Below are positions 8,335 through 17,102 of a stretch of DNA of 64,000 nt, piece by piece. The stretch is taken from NCBI RefSeq assembly GCF_011170125.1, contig NZ_BLLN01000002.1:186001-250000 (forward strand), given 5' to 3'. Under the pieces are notes generated by a model that worked only from the letters and a program-made list of their open reading frames with translations, made no database searches and had not been told where the DNA came from. Source of the stretch: Streptomyces diastaticus subsp. diastaticus. Its GTDB lineage: Bacteria; Actinomycetota; Actinomycetes; Streptomycetales; Streptomycetaceae. Position numbers and translations under genes: made by a program. Every line of letters starts with the position of its first letter. The stretch's first letter is position 1.

Positions 8335-8983
8335 GCTGCCCCTCACTCCGCTCGACGGCCGGCTGGTCGCTGCCGGGTCCAACGGTACGCATCACCGGGG
8401 CGTGGCGGGGCCGTTGGTGCCGGGTGGGCGGGCCTCCCCGCATCGCCCTGCCGCCTTCCTCGCCCCTTCCGCTCGCCGCACCGGCGCCGAGGGCGCGGGC
8501 CCGCCCGGTCGTCCGCTTCCGGGGGCGGCAGGGCGGCCGCTCAGTCGTGCACGGCCCGGGAGGCGAGCACGGCGCCGGGAGGCGGGCACGGCCCGGGAGG
8601 CGGGCACGGCCCGGGAGGCGGGCGCCGCGCCGGGAGGCGGGCACGATGCCGGGAGGCGGGCACGGCCCGGGAGACGGGCGCCGCGCCGGCAGACGGGCAC
8701 GATGCCGGGCGGCGGGCACACCCCCGGGAGGCGGGCACGGTCCGGCAGACCGGGCACGAGGGGCGTGACGCGTCGCGAGCCGCGCCTTCCTCGGCCGCGT
8801 GGAGAAGGCGCCGCCGGCCACGGACCGGCCCCGGCCCGAGCCGGTCCGGCTCTCCTGTCCGGGCGTCCCCCGCCCTGCTGACGCTCGCGGCCCCGCTCCC
8901 TCACCGGGTCGTCCGCTGCCGACCCGGTGACGGTTCGTGCCGGTCGGCGCGGGGAGTGGGTGCGGGCCGCTACCGTGGGCTGG
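8335..8983. other. Gene-free spacer holding a minisatellite-like repeat
   Basis: About 650 bp between two divergent genes. Open frames exist on both strands but are low-complexity products of the repeat at 8557-8761 and lack convincing starts. A TACCGT -10-like box (8971-8976) just upstream of ATG 8984 suggests a leaderless transcript for the downstream gene. Confidence 0.6.
8557..8761. repeat. Tandem repeat, about 11 copies of an 18-19 bp unit
   Basis: Unit consensus CGGGAGGCGGGCACGGCC, repeating every 18 or 19 bases, with copies starting at about 8557, 8576, 8594, 8612, 8631, 8650, 8668, 8687, 8706, 8725 and 8743. Variation is mostly in the last six bases (ACGGCC, GCCGCGC or ACGATGC). Because the period alternates between 18 and 19, no reading frame is kept, so this is not a coding repeat. 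Confidence 0.9.
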
Positions 8984-11674
8984 ATGAGCGCTGAGCAGCA
9001 GCACAGGGACGGTCAGGCGGCGGACCCGGGACCGAGGTCGCTGGCGCAGGCTCTGCGCGAGCGCGACGACGCCTCACTGGCGGCCCTGCTCCGGGCCCGC
9101 CCCGATCTGCTCCATCCGGTGCCGGCCGACGTGACGCAGCTGGCGACCCGGGCGGGGACGCGGGCCTCGGTGCTGCGGGCACTGGAGCACCTGGACCGGT
9201 TCTCGCTCCAGGCGGCCGAGGCGCTGGCGGTCGCGCCTGACCCGGCCTCGTACGAGGAGCTGCTCGGCCTGCTCGCCGGGGACGACGGTGACGAGGAGGT
9301 GGCCGGGGCGCTGCCGGCCGCGGTGGCACTGCTGCGGGACCGGGCCCTGGTGTGGGGCGGCGCGGACCGGCTGCGGCTGGTGCGGACCGCCCGGGAGCTG
9401 CTGGCGCCGTCGGCCTCGCACTCCTCGCCGACCGGGCTCGGCCCGTCGGTGGCGGAGGCGACCTCGGGCATGTCGCCGGGCCGGATCCAGACGATCCTGG
9501 CGGCGGCCGGACTGCCCGGCACCCACGACGCGGTGTCGGCGGTGGCCGCCCTCAGCGCCCTCTTCGCCGACCGCGAGCGCGTCGCCGAGCTGCTGGACCA
9601 GGCTCCCGAGGCTTCCCGGGAGGTGCTGGGGCGGCTGGTGTGGGGCCCTCCGTACGGCCAGGTGACGGCCGAGCCGGCGGCCCATCTGCGCTGGCTGCTG
9701 GACCGGGGGCTGCTGCTGCCGACCACGCCGGGAACGGTCGTCCTGCCGCGCGAGGCGGCGCTGTCGCTGCGCGGGGGCCGCGCCCACCGCGTACCGGAGC
9801 CGACGCGGCCGCGGGTGGCCGTGGCGGCCGAGCGGAAGCCGCGGGTGGTGGACGCGGCGGCGGGCGGGCAGGCGCTGGCGGCACTGGCCACCGTCGAGGA
9901 GCTGCTGCGGTCCTGGGACGAGGGCGGGCCCGCCGTGCTGCGCGCGGGCGGGCTGAGCATCCGCGACCTGAAGCGGACGGCGGGCACCCTGGAGGTCCCT
10001 GAGCCGGTCGCCGCGTTCTGGGTGGAGCTGGCGTACGGGGCCGGGCTGATCGCCGCCGACGGCGGGTACCTGGAGGAGCGCCACGACCGGGCCCGGGACG
10101 ACGAGGCCGACGGCGCCGACGACGAGGGGGGCCGCGAGGCCCGTCCCCGCCGCCGGACCGGCGAGGCCGAGCACTACGCCCCCACCCCGGAGTACGACGC
10201 CTGGCGTGACCTGCCGCCCGCCGAGCGCTGGGCCTGGCTGGCCGAGGCGTGGCTGCCCGGTACCCGCACTCCCGGCCTGATCGGCGGCCGTGACGGCCGT
10301 GACCGCACCCTGTCCGCGCTCGGCCCCGGCCTGGACCGCTCCCCCGCGCCCGAGGTGCGACGCAGGGTGCTGGAGCTGATGGCGGAGCTGGAGCCGGGCG
10401 AGGCGCCCGACCCGGCGTCGCTCCTCCAACGGCTTCGCTGGGAGCGCCCGTTGCGCTCGGCGGGGACGCGCCGGGAGCCTCCCGCGCCGCCGCGTACCGG
10501 CGCGCGCCCCGCGTACGGCGGCGGGGTCGAGGCCAACAACCCGGAGGCCCTGCGGACCAGGCTCACCGAGTGGGCGCTGCTGGAGGCCGAGATGCTGGGG
10601 GTGTCCGGGCGCGGCGCCCTGACCACCCACGGCCGGGCGCTGCTCGGCGCGGCGGGCAGGTCCGAGGGGGCCGGCGCGGGCACCGCGGCCGCCGGGTCCG
10701 GGGCCGAGCCCCCGCGGGCGGCTGTCGTGGCCGCCCTGCTCGCCCCGCTCCTGCCCGAGCCGCTGGACCACGTGCTGCTCCAGGCCGACCTGACCGCCGT
10801 CGCCCCCGGCCCGCTGGTCCGGCCGCTCGCCGAGGCGCTGGCGGTCCTGGCCGACGTGGAGTCGACGGGCGGGGCGACGGTCTACCGGTTCACTCCGGGC
10901 TCGGTGCGCCGCGCCCTGGACGCCGGGCGGAGCGCCACCGAGCTGCACACCTTCCTCGCCCAGCACTCCCGCACCCCGGTGCCGCAGCCGCTGACGTACC
11001 TGATCGACGACGTGGCGCGCCGCCACGGTCTGCTGCGGGTCGGCGCCGCCTCCTCGTACGTCCGCTGTGACGACGAGGCGGTCCTGGACGAGATCCTCGC
11101 CGACCGGCGGGCCGCCGCCCTGCGGCCGCGCCGCCTGGCGCCCACGGTCGTCGCCGCCCGGACCGACCCGCGCACCCTCATCGAGGGGCTGCGGGCGATG
11201 GGGTTCGCCCCGGCCGCCGAGTCCGCCGAGGGCGACGTGCTGGTCGCCCGCGCGCACGCCCACCGCACGCCCCCGCGCACACCTCCGGCGCCGGTCCCCG
11301 ACGGCCCGCCGGCCCCGGACGCCACCCTGCTGACCGCCGCGGTACGGGCGGTGCGCGCGGGCGACCGGGCGGCGACGACCCCGCGCAAGGACGCCTCGGG
11401 CGCCGAGGCACCGGGCGGCCTGCCGCGTACGTCGGCGGCGGAGACCCTCGCCACCGTCCAGGCGGCCGCGATGACCGGCGACTCCCTGTGGATCGGCCAC
11501 GTCAACGCCGAGGGCGCCGCCTCGCAGCGCCTGCTGGCGCCGCTGCGCGTGGAGGGCGGCTACGTCACCGGCTACGACCACACCGCCGACGAGGTCCGCA
11601 CCTACGCCCTGCACCGCATCACCGGCGTCGCGGAACTCGCGGAGGAGGCGGGCGGCGCCGACCAGGCCCGCTGA
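8984..11674 (+). CDS. Helicase-associated domain protein (XPB/Ssl2-like, Helicase_C_3)
   Basis: An 896-residue protein of the actinobacterial helicase-associated family related to XPB/Ssl2. It has no Walker A or DEAD box of its own, so it is not itself a motor. Its N-terminal half is winged-helix-like (SLAQALRERDDASLAALLRA, ALEHLDRFSLQAAEALAV). Its C-terminal third holds the Helicase_C_3-type block (TLIEGLRAMGFAPAAESAEG) and ends in a small beta domain near LWIGHVNAEG and TYALHRITGVAEL. It lies directly upstream of the XPB helicase gene in the same orientation, suggesting a joint role in DNA repair or transcription-coupled processes. ATG 8984 is preferred over a frame extension to 8927. Confidence 0.82.
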   Translation: MSAEQQHRDGQAADPGPRSLAQALRERDDASLAALLRARPDLLHPVPADVTQLATRAGTRASVLRALEHLDRFSLQAAEALAVAPDPASYEELLGLLAGDDGDEEVAGALPAAVALLRDRALVWGGADRLRLVRTARELLAPSASHSSPTGLGPSVAEATSGMSPGRIQTILAAAGLPGTHDAVSAVAALSALFADRERVAELLDQAPEASREVLGRLVWGPPYGQVTAEPAAHLRWLLDRGLLLPTTPGTVVLPREAALSLRGGRAHRVPEPTRPRVAVAAERKPRVVDAAAGGQALAALATVEELLRSWDEGGPAVLRAGGLSIRDLKRTAGTLEVPEPVAAFWVELAYGAGLIAADGGYLEERHDRARDDEADGADDEGGREARPRRRTGEAEHYAPTPEYDAWRDLPPAERWAWLAEAWLPGTRTPGLIGGRDGRDRTLSALGPGLDRSPAPEVRRRVLELMAELEPGEAPDPASLLQRLRWERPLRSAGTRREPPAPPRTGARPAYGGGVEANNPEALRTRLTEWALLEAEMLGVSGRGALTTHGRALLGAAGRSEGAGAGTAAAGSGAEPPRAAVVAALLAPLLPEPLDHVLLQADLTAVAPGPLVRPLAEALAVLADVESTGGATVYRFTPGSVRRALDAGRSATELHTFLAQHSRTPVPQPLTYLIDDVARRHGLLRVGAASSYVRCDDEAVLDEILADRRAAALRPRRLAPTVVAARTDPRTLIEGLRAMGFAPAAESAEGDVLVARAHAHRTPPRTPPAPVPDGPPAPDATLLTAAVRAVRAGDRAATTPRKDASGAEAPGGLPRTSAAETLATVQAAAMTGDSLWIGHVNAEGAASQRLLAPLRVEGGYVTGYDHTADEVRTYALHRITGVAELAEEAGGADQAR

Positions 11675-12099
11675 GCCGCCCGTGCCGGAGCGGGGCGGCC
11701 GACGCGGCGGCACGCGGCGCGGTGCGCACGTGAGGCGGGAGCCGCCCCCGTCGCGAGGTGCGGCGCCCCCAGGAACCCGCTCGGCCGCCGCTTGAGCGGG
11801 GCCGGGTACCGTGTCGCCGCCCTCCGTCCGGGAGACCCGATGCGGCGCCGTCCCCGCCCCTCTCCCCGGCCGGTCCGGCCGGGGAGAGCCCGAGCGGGAC
11901 GCGGTGCTCCGGCGCCGGAGACGGGCCGGCGGCGTACCGGGGGCGGCGTGTACCACGCACCCCGGACGTGACCCGTCCGACACCGCCACGCCCCCGCGAC
12001 GCCCCGCCATGCGCGACCATGGAGGACTGGCCCGGTGCGTCCCGGTGGGGGCCGCCGGGACGGAACGGGTGCGGACGGGCGTAAGACGGAGGAGTTCGG
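11675..12099. other. Spacer between helicase-associated gene and XPB gene
   Basis: About 425 bp without a supported gene. It contains a strong hairpin (11860-11888) and a good ribosome-binding site, GGAGGAG (12087-12093), for the XPB start at GTG 12100. The two genes may therefore be separately transcribed despite their functional link. Confidence 0.5.
11860..11888. terminator. Stem-loop between helicase-associated gene and XPB gene
   Basis: A perfect 13-bp inverted repeat (CTCTCCCCGGCCG and its complement) with a 3-base loop, about 190 bp after the upstream stop. It could be a terminator or a leader structure for the XPB transcript. Confidence 0.5.
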
Positions 12100-13737
12100 G
12101 TGTCCTGTTTGATCGTGCAGAGTGACAAGACGCTGCTGCTGGAGGTGGACCACGAGCAGGCGGACGCCTGCCGGCGCGCCATCGCGCCGTTCGCCGAGCT
12201 GGAGCGCGCGCCGGAGCACATCCACACCTACCGGCTGACGCCGCTCGGCCTGTGGAACGCGCGGGCCGCCGGGCACGACGCCGAGCAGGTCGTGGACGCA
12301 CTGGTGGAGTACTCGCGGTACCCGGTGCCGCACGCCCTGCTGGTCGACATCGCGGAGACGATGGACCGGTACGGCCGCCTCACCCTCACCAAGCACCCCG
12401 CGCACGGTCTGGTCCTCACCTCCACCGACCGCCCGGTGCTGGAGGAGATCCTCCGCTCGAAGAAGATCCAGCCGCTGGTCGGCGCCCGGATCGACCCGGA
12501 CACCGTCGCGGTGCACCCCTCGGAGCGCGGGCAGATCAAGCAGGCGCTGCTGAAGCTGGGCTGGCCCGCCGAGGACCTGGCCGGTTACGTGGACGGCGAG
12601 GCGCACGCCATCGACCTGGCCGAGGACGGGTGGGCGCTGCGCCCCTACCAGAAGCAGGCCGTCGAGGGGTTCTGGCACGGCGGGTCCGGGGTCGTCGTGC
12701 TGCCGTGCGGCGCGGGCAAGACGCTGGTCGGCGCGGGCGCCATGGCGCAGGCCAAGGCCACCACGCTGATCCTGGTCACCAACACCGTCTCCGCCCGCCA
12801 GTGGAAGAGCGAACTGATCAAGCGGACCTCGCTGACCGAGGACGAGATCGGCGAGTACAGCGGGACGAGGAAGGAGATCCGCCCGGTCACCATCGCGACG
12901 TACCAGGTGCTGACGACGAAGCGGAAGGGGATCTACCCCCACCTGGAGCTGTTCGACTCCCGGGACTGGGGCCTGGTCGTCTACGACGAGGTGCACCTGC
13001 TGCCCGCGCCGGTCTTCAAGTTCACCGCCGACCTCCAGGCCCGCCGCCGCCTCGGCCTGACCGCGACCCTGGTCCGCGAGGACGGCCGCGAGTCCGACGT
13101 CTTCTCGCTGATCGGCCCGAAGCGGTTCGACGCGCCGTGGAAGGAGATCGAGGCGCAGGGCTACATCGCCCCCGCCGACTGCGTCGAGGTCCGCGTCAAC
13201 CTCACCGAGAGCGAACGCCTCGCCTACGCCACCGCCGAGTCCGACGAGAAGTACCGCTTCTGCGCGACCACCGCGTCCAAGCAGAAGGTCACCGAGGCCC
13301 TGGTCCGCAAGCACCAGGGCGAGCAGACCCTCGTCATCGGCCAGTACATCGACCAGCTCGACGAACTGGGCGAGCACCTCGACGCGCCCGTGATCAAGGG
13401 CGACACCTCCAACGCCCAGCGCGAGAAGCTGTTCGACGCCTTCCGCACCGGCGAACTGTCGGTCCTGGTCGTCTCGAAGGTCGCCAACTTCTCCATCGAC
13501 CTGCCGGAGGCCACCGTCGCCATCCAGGTCTCCGGCACCTTCGGCTCCCGCCAGGAGGAGGCCCAGCGCCTGGGCCGCCTGCTGCGTCCGAAGGCCGACG
13601 GCCACGAGGCCCGCTTCTACTCGGTCGTCGCCCGCGACACCGTCGACCAGGACTTCGCCGCCCACCGCCAGCGCTTCCTGGCCGAACAGGGCTACGCGTA
13701 CCGGATCGTCGACGCGGACGAGCTGCTGGCGGGGTGA
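12100..13737 (+). CDS. DNA repair helicase XPB (RAD25-like)
   Basis: Superfamily 2 DNA helicase of the bacterial XPB family, 545 aa. It unwinds DNA in ATP-dependent fashion and is expected to act in nucleotide-excision-type repair. An N-terminal damage-recognition-like domain (residues 1-180) is followed by RPYQKQAVEGF (Q-motif region), Walker A PCGAGKT (about 203-209), the DEVH box (about 295-298) and the XPB-specific RED motif in VREDG (about 325). The second RecA domain has VSKVANFSIDLPEATVAIQV and the motif VI region SRQEEAQRLGRLLRP. GTG 12100 has a near-ideal ribosome-binding site. The gene upstream encodes the usual actinobacterial helicase-associated partner. Confidence 0.95.
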   Translation: MSCLIVQSDKTLLLEVDHEQADACRRAIAPFAELERAPEHIHTYRLTPLGLWNARAAGHDAEQVVDALVEYSRYPVPHALLVDIAETMDRYGRLTLTKHPAHGLVLTSTDRPVLEEILRSKKIQPLVGARIDPDTVAVHPSERGQIKQALLKLGWPAEDLAGYVDGEAHAIDLAEDGWALRPYQKQAVEGFWHGGSGVVVLPCGAGKTLVGAGAMAQAKATTLILVTNTVSARQWKSELIKRTSLTEDEIGEYSGTRKEIRPVTIATYQVLTTKRKGIYPHLELFDSRDWGLVVYDEVHLLPAPVFKFTADLQARRRLGLTATLVREDGRESDVFSLIGPKRFDAPWKEIEAQGYIAPADCVEVRVNLTESERLAYATAESDEKYRFCATTASKQKVTEALVRKHQGEQTLVIGQYIDQLDELGEHLDAPVIKGDTSNAQREKLFDAFRTGELSVLVVSKVANFSIDLPEATVAIQVSGTFGSRQEEAQRLGRLLRPKADGHEARFYSVVARDTVDQDFAAHRQRFLAEQGYAYRIVDADELLAG

Positions 13738-13767
13738 GCGGCCGCGCGGCCGGCGGGCGGGAGCGAC

Positions 13768-13787
13768 CGCAGGCCGCGTGGCCTGCG
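13768..13787 (+). terminator. Terminator hairpin after XPB gene
   Basis: CGCAGGCC, four bases, GGCCTGCG: a perfect 8-bp stem 30 bases past the XPB stop. Confidence 0.6.
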
Positions 13788-13925
13788 TTCCGGTGGCGCC
13801 GCAGGAGGGTCAGCGGCCGTCGCCTGCCGGCGGAGCCGGCGCGGCCGAGTCCCCGTCCGGGTTCGGCCGCCCGCCCGGATGCGTGGCCGTCGGGGAGCAC
13901 CGCCACGACCCGGTCCTTCCGTGTG

Positions 13926-13966
13926 CGGGACCTCCGCCGGGCCGGGCCGGGCCGGCGGAGGTCCCG
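13926..13966. terminator. Second strong hairpin downstream of XPB gene
   Basis: A 15-bp perfect stem (CGGGACCTCCGCCGG and its complement) with an 11-base GC loop, located in the 411-bp spacer 13738-14148. It probably backs up the hairpin at 13768-13787. The rest of the spacer holds only the palindrome at 14022-14035 and the upstream region of the next gene. Confidence 0.65.
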
Positions 13967-14021
13967 GGTGGCCCGCCCGGGGGCCCTGCTCCGCTGCGGC
14001 TCCGTCTCCGCAGGTCAGAGG

Positions 14022-14035
14022 GTGGGTCGACCCAC
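14022..14035. promoter_or_regulatory. Perfect 14-bp palindrome upstream of the peptidoglycan-binding protein gene
   Basis: GTGGGTCGACCCAC, 114 bp upstream of ATG 14149. A perfect even palindrome at this distance is a plausible operator; no adjacent regulator gene suggests which protein binds. Confidence 0.35.
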
Positions 14036-14148
14036 AAATGCGTCATCTCCCGCCGGAATGTGGCGGCGGCTGGGCATCCCGTCGCAATCTCTCCCCAGGT
14101 CGTCCGGTCGCGGTCGGCCTGGTCAGACGAGAGGAAGAGTGGAAGAGC

Positions 14149-14586
14149 ATGCGTACCACCAAGAGATCCGTCGTCAGCGTGATCGCCGTGGCCGGGATCA
14201 TCGCCTCCGGCTTCACCGCGGGCACCGCGGTTGCCGCCTCCCCGCAGCACGGCCCCGCAGCCGCCGGCACCCAGGACGTCGCCCCGCTCGCGGTCGTCAA
14301 CCTCGGCCTGAGCACCGCCCAGGCCAAGAGGGTCCAGCTCTACCTGCGCGACTTCTACGGCTACAAGGGCGCCATCGACGGCCAGCTCGGCACCGCGAGC
14401 TGGAAGGCGATGCAGCGCAACCTCCGCAACTTCGGCTACACCGGCGCGATCGACGGAGTCGTCGGCGGCGGCACCGTGAAGGCCCTCCAGCGCCTCCTGC
14501 GCAGCTACGGCTACGACGGCGCCCAGGACGGCGTCGTCGGCCCCCAGACCATCGCCGCCTTCAAGACGTACGCCAACACGCGCTGA
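14149..14586 (+). CDS. Secreted peptidoglycan-binding domain protein
   Basis: A 145-residue exported protein predicted to bind the cell wall. A Sec signal peptide (MRTTKRSVVSVIAVAGII...) ends near AVA at residues 27-29. After a short linker, residues 55-145 hold PG_binding_1 repeats marked by GYKGAIDGQLG, GYTGAIDGVVG and GYDGAQDGVVG at about 40-residue spacing, each followed by a helix with AMQR, ALQR or AFK. No catalytic domain is present, so it is a wall-binding or structural exoprotein, not a hydrolase. The upstream sequence is purine-rich (GAGGAAGAGTGGAAGAG), giving a good ribosome-binding site. Confidence 0.88.
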   Translation: MRTTKRSVVSVIAVAGIIASGFTAGTAVAASPQHGPAAAGTQDVAPLAVVNLGLSTAQAKRVQLYLRDFYGYKGAIDGQLGTASWKAMQRNLRNFGYTGAIDGVVGGGTVKALQRLLRSYGYDGAQDGVVGPQTIAAFKTYANTR

Positions 14587-14613
14587 CCTCGCGGCGCGAG
14601 AGGGGGGAACGAT

Positions 14614-14659
14614 CGCGGGCACCGGAGCCGGGGCTCACCCGGCCGCTCCGGTGCCCGCG
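14614..14659. terminator. Bidirectional terminator hairpin
   Basis: A perfect 15-bp inverted repeat (CGCGGGCACCGGAGC and complement) with a 16-base loop. It lies between the convergent peptidoglycan-binding and glyoxalase-family genes. Confidence 0.75.
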
Positions 14660-14854
14660 CCGGCCCTGGAGCACCGACCCGGTTCCGGTACGGGGCACCC
14701 GTCGAGGGCGTCCTCGCTCTCCCGAGTGCGCCCGTGCCGCGCGCACAGCCGCCGATTCCGGCTGACGGCGAGGACGTCGAGGCGGACCGGGACGCCGTCG
14801 AGGCCCCGGCGCTCCGGCACGCCACGCGGGCCGGTGGCCCGGCGGGCCACCCGC

Positions 14855-15289
14855 TCAGTCCAGGCAGAACTCGTTCCCCTCCACGTCCCGCATGTTCTGG
14901 CAGGACTCGTTCTCCTCGTCGGCGAGCAGCAGCGTGCCGCGGACCGCGCCGAGCGCTTCGAGGCGTGCGCATTCGGCCTCCAGTGCGGCCAGGCGCTCCT
15001 CGCCCACCAGCCCGGTTCCGGCGCGGATGTCGAGGTGGACGCGGTTCTTGGCGACCTTGCCCTCGGGGACGCGCTGGAAGTAGAGCCGCGGGCCCACGCC
15101 CGTGGGGTCGCCGCAGGCGGACCAGGTGTCCCGCTCCTCGGCCGGCCGCGACGCGTCGTACGCCTCCCACGTGGCGAAACCCTCCGGCGGGTCCGGGAGG
15201 ACGTACCCCAGCGCCTCGCTCCAGAAGCGGGCGACGCGTCGCGGGCTCGCGCAGTCGAACGTGATCTGGACCTGCTTGACCGATGCCAT
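14855..15289 (-). CDS. VOC/glyoxalase-like domain protein
   Basis: A 144-residue vicinal-oxygen-chelate fold protein of the Glyoxalase_6 type. The start KQVQITFDCASPRRVARFWSEALGY and the paired metal-site strand NRVHLDI plus the C-terminal DVEGNEFCLD are typical. Such single-domain proteins range from lyases to antibiotic-binding proteins, and the substrate cannot be inferred. It stands alone on the minus strand, convergent with the upstream gene. Confidence 0.85.
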   Translation of the reverse strand: MASVKQVQITFDCASPRRVARFWSEALGYVLPDPPEGFATWEAYDASRPAEERDTWSACGDPTGVGPRLYFQRVPEGKVAKNRVHLDIRAGTGLVGEERLAALEAECARLEALGAVRGTLLLADEENESCQNMRDVEGNEFCLD

Positions 15290-15520
15290 GCGGTCACCCT
15301 AGAGGGCCTCGTCAGGGCGCCCGCAACCGAATTCCCGGCGGTCGCGGCCCGGTTGCCGGCCCGCCCGGCCCGGGGCACCGGATCCGGTCAGCCGCCGTTC
15401 GCCGTGGTGTGGGGCGACCCGGACGCGGGCAAGCAACGCCGGGCCCTCGTGCGGCCCCCAGACGACGGCCGGTCCCGGCGGCAGCCCTGTGCCGGCCCTG
15501 ACGACAGCCGGGAGCAGGCC

Positions 15521-17017
15521 ATGGGACGTGATCTTCCCCAGCGCGACTTCACCGACGAGGACAGGGAACGGTTCGGGGCGCGGCTGCGGGCCTCGCTCGG
15601 CCTCCTCGACGGGCTCCTCACCTCGCCCGGGTTCGGCACCGGGGAGCCGACGCTCGGCGCGGAGCTGGAGATGTTCCTCGTGACGCGCGACGGCGTGCCC
15701 GTCCCCCGGAACGAGGAGGTCCGCCGCGTCGCCGCCGACCCCCGCCTCGTCCTGGAGGTCAACCGCTACAACCTGGAGGCCAACCTCACCCCCGTCCCCT
15801 TACGCCCCCGCCCCTTCACCGCCCTGCACGAAGAGGCCGAAGCCCTGCTGGAGACGGTCCGCCGGGCGGGCGTCCCGTTCGGCGCCGAGCCGTACTGCGC
15901 GGGCCTGCTGCCGACCCTGCGCCCGGGTGACCTGACCCGGCGCAACATGTCGCCGCGCGGCCGCTACGCGGTGATCGACGACGCCCTCGGGCGGGCCGGG
16001 CGCGGGCTGCGGGTCAGCGGGGAGCAGCGGTTGCGGATGCGCTCCGACACCTTCTGCGCGCAGGGCGCCGCCAGCTCCTGGCAGGTCCACCTGACCGTAC
16101 GGCCCGAGGAGTTCACCCGCGTCCACAACGCCGCCCAGCTCATGATCGCCCCCGTCCTCGCCGTCGCCGCCAACTCGCCGCTGCTGCTGGGCAGACGGGC
16201 CTGGGACGAGTCCCGCATCCCCTGGTACGAGCAGGCCTTCGGCCAGCACCGGCGCCGCGTCGCCGCCGCCGACCGGCGCTCCGGCTTCGGCCACGGGTGG
16301 CTGCGCGGGGGCGTGCGGGAGCTGGTCGAGGAGGCGGTACGCCGGTACACGCCGCTGGTCCCGCTCTGCTCGGACGGCGACTGGGACCGGCCGCTGCGAC
16401 CGGGCGGCCCGCCCGCCCTGGACGAGCTGCGCCTGCACCTGGGCACGCTGTGGTGGTGGAACCGCCCGGTGTACGACCCGGCCGGCGACGGTCACCTGCG
16501 CATCGAGCTGCGGGCCCTGCCCTCCGGGCCGACCCCCGCCGACATGGTCGCCAACACCGCCCTGCTGACCGGCCTCGTCCTCGACCGCGCCGCCCGCGAG
16601 CCCGGCGGCGAACTCCCCTTCGCCCTCGCCCGGGAGAACTTCTACACCGCCGCCCGCGACGGCATGGCCGCCCGCCTCTGGTGGCCCGCGGGCAAGGCCG
16701 CCCCCATCCGCCTCGCCGCCCGCGACCTCGTCCGCGCCCTGCTGCCCCGCGCGGCCGCCGGACTGGCCGGCGCCGGGGTCTCCGAGGACGAGGTGCAGCG
16801 GTGGCTGGGGGTGGTGGAGGGGCGCGTACTGACCGGGCGCTCCGGCGCCCACTGGCAGCGGCGGACCCACCGGGCGCTCGGCTCGGACGACCGGGCGACG
16901 GTACGCCGGTATCTGGAGCTGAGTTCGACGGGGGCGCCGGTGCACAGTTGGCCCGCGCCGCAGCCGAGGGCGCGGGGGAAGGCTGAGAGGGCCGGCCGGA
17001 CGGGGAGTCCGCGGTAG
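15521..17017 (+). CDS. Glutamate-cysteine ligase family protein, with a TTA codon
   Basis: A 498-residue ATP-grasp-like carboxylate-amine ligase of the GCS2 family. The signature GAELEMFLV near residue 46 and LEVNRYNLEANLTP supply acidic metal/ATP ligands. AASSWQVHLTV and LPSGPTPADMVANTALL are later family blocks. Members ligate glutamate to cysteine or other amines; whether this one makes a thiol such as gamma-glutamylcysteine is not clear from sequence. Codon 94 (15800-15802, in PVPLRPRP) is TTA, so expression may depend on bldA. ATG 15521 follows GGGAG; the much longer upstream frame crosses the opposite-strand glyoxalase gene and is a shadow. Confidence 0.8.
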   Translation: MGRDLPQRDFTDEDRERFGARLRASLGLLDGLLTSPGFGTGEPTLGAELEMFLVTRDGVPVPRNEEVRRVAADPRLVLEVNRYNLEANLTPVPLRPRPFTALHEEAEALLETVRRAGVPFGAEPYCAGLLPTLRPGDLTRRNMSPRGRYAVIDDALGRAGRGLRVSGEQRLRMRSDTFCAQGAASSWQVHLTVRPEEFTRVHNAAQLMIAPVLAVAANSPLLLGRRAWDESRIPWYEQAFGQHRRRVAAADRRSGFGHGWLRGGVRELVEEAVRRYTPLVPLCSDGDWDRPLRPGGPPALDELRLHLGTLWWWNRPVYDPAGDGHLRIELRALPSGPTPADMVANTALLTGLVLDRAAREPGGELPFALARENFYTAARDGMAARLWWPAGKAAPIRLAARDLVRALLPRAAAGLAGAGVSEDEVQRWLGVVEGRVLTGRSGAHWQRRTHRALGSDDRATVRRYLELSSTGAPVHSWPAPQPRARGKAERAGRTGSPR

Positions 17018-17102
17018 ACGCGTCCGCGCGCCTCGCACGAGTCGCGGGCGCCCGCGCACCGGACCGGGTCCGGGCCGGTGACCAGCGCCTTCGGGGCCGG
17101 CC

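Noticed and set aside
8557..8761. CRISPR array
   Set aside because: Units are contiguous 18-19 bp repeats with no unique spacers, and there are no cas genes nearby.
8402..8904. Overlapping open frames of 110-170 codons on both strands
   Set aside because: They are translations of the 18/19-bp tandem repeat, have no recognisable product, and the alternating period destroys any fixed frame.
7055..9004. Minus-strand 649-codon open frame
   Set aside because: It overlaps a real gene (7231-8334) in another frame and is rich in Arg/Pro/Gly as expected for a GC-driven shadow frame.
14036..14148. c-di-AMP (ydaO-type) riboswitch upstream of the peptidoglycan-binding gene
   Set aside because: Such switches precede wall hydrolase genes in Streptomyces, but the characteristic conserved segments are not present here.
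12252..14765. 837-codon plus-strand frame over the XPB gene
   Set aside because: It is the +1 shadow of XPB; the helicase motifs are in the other frame.
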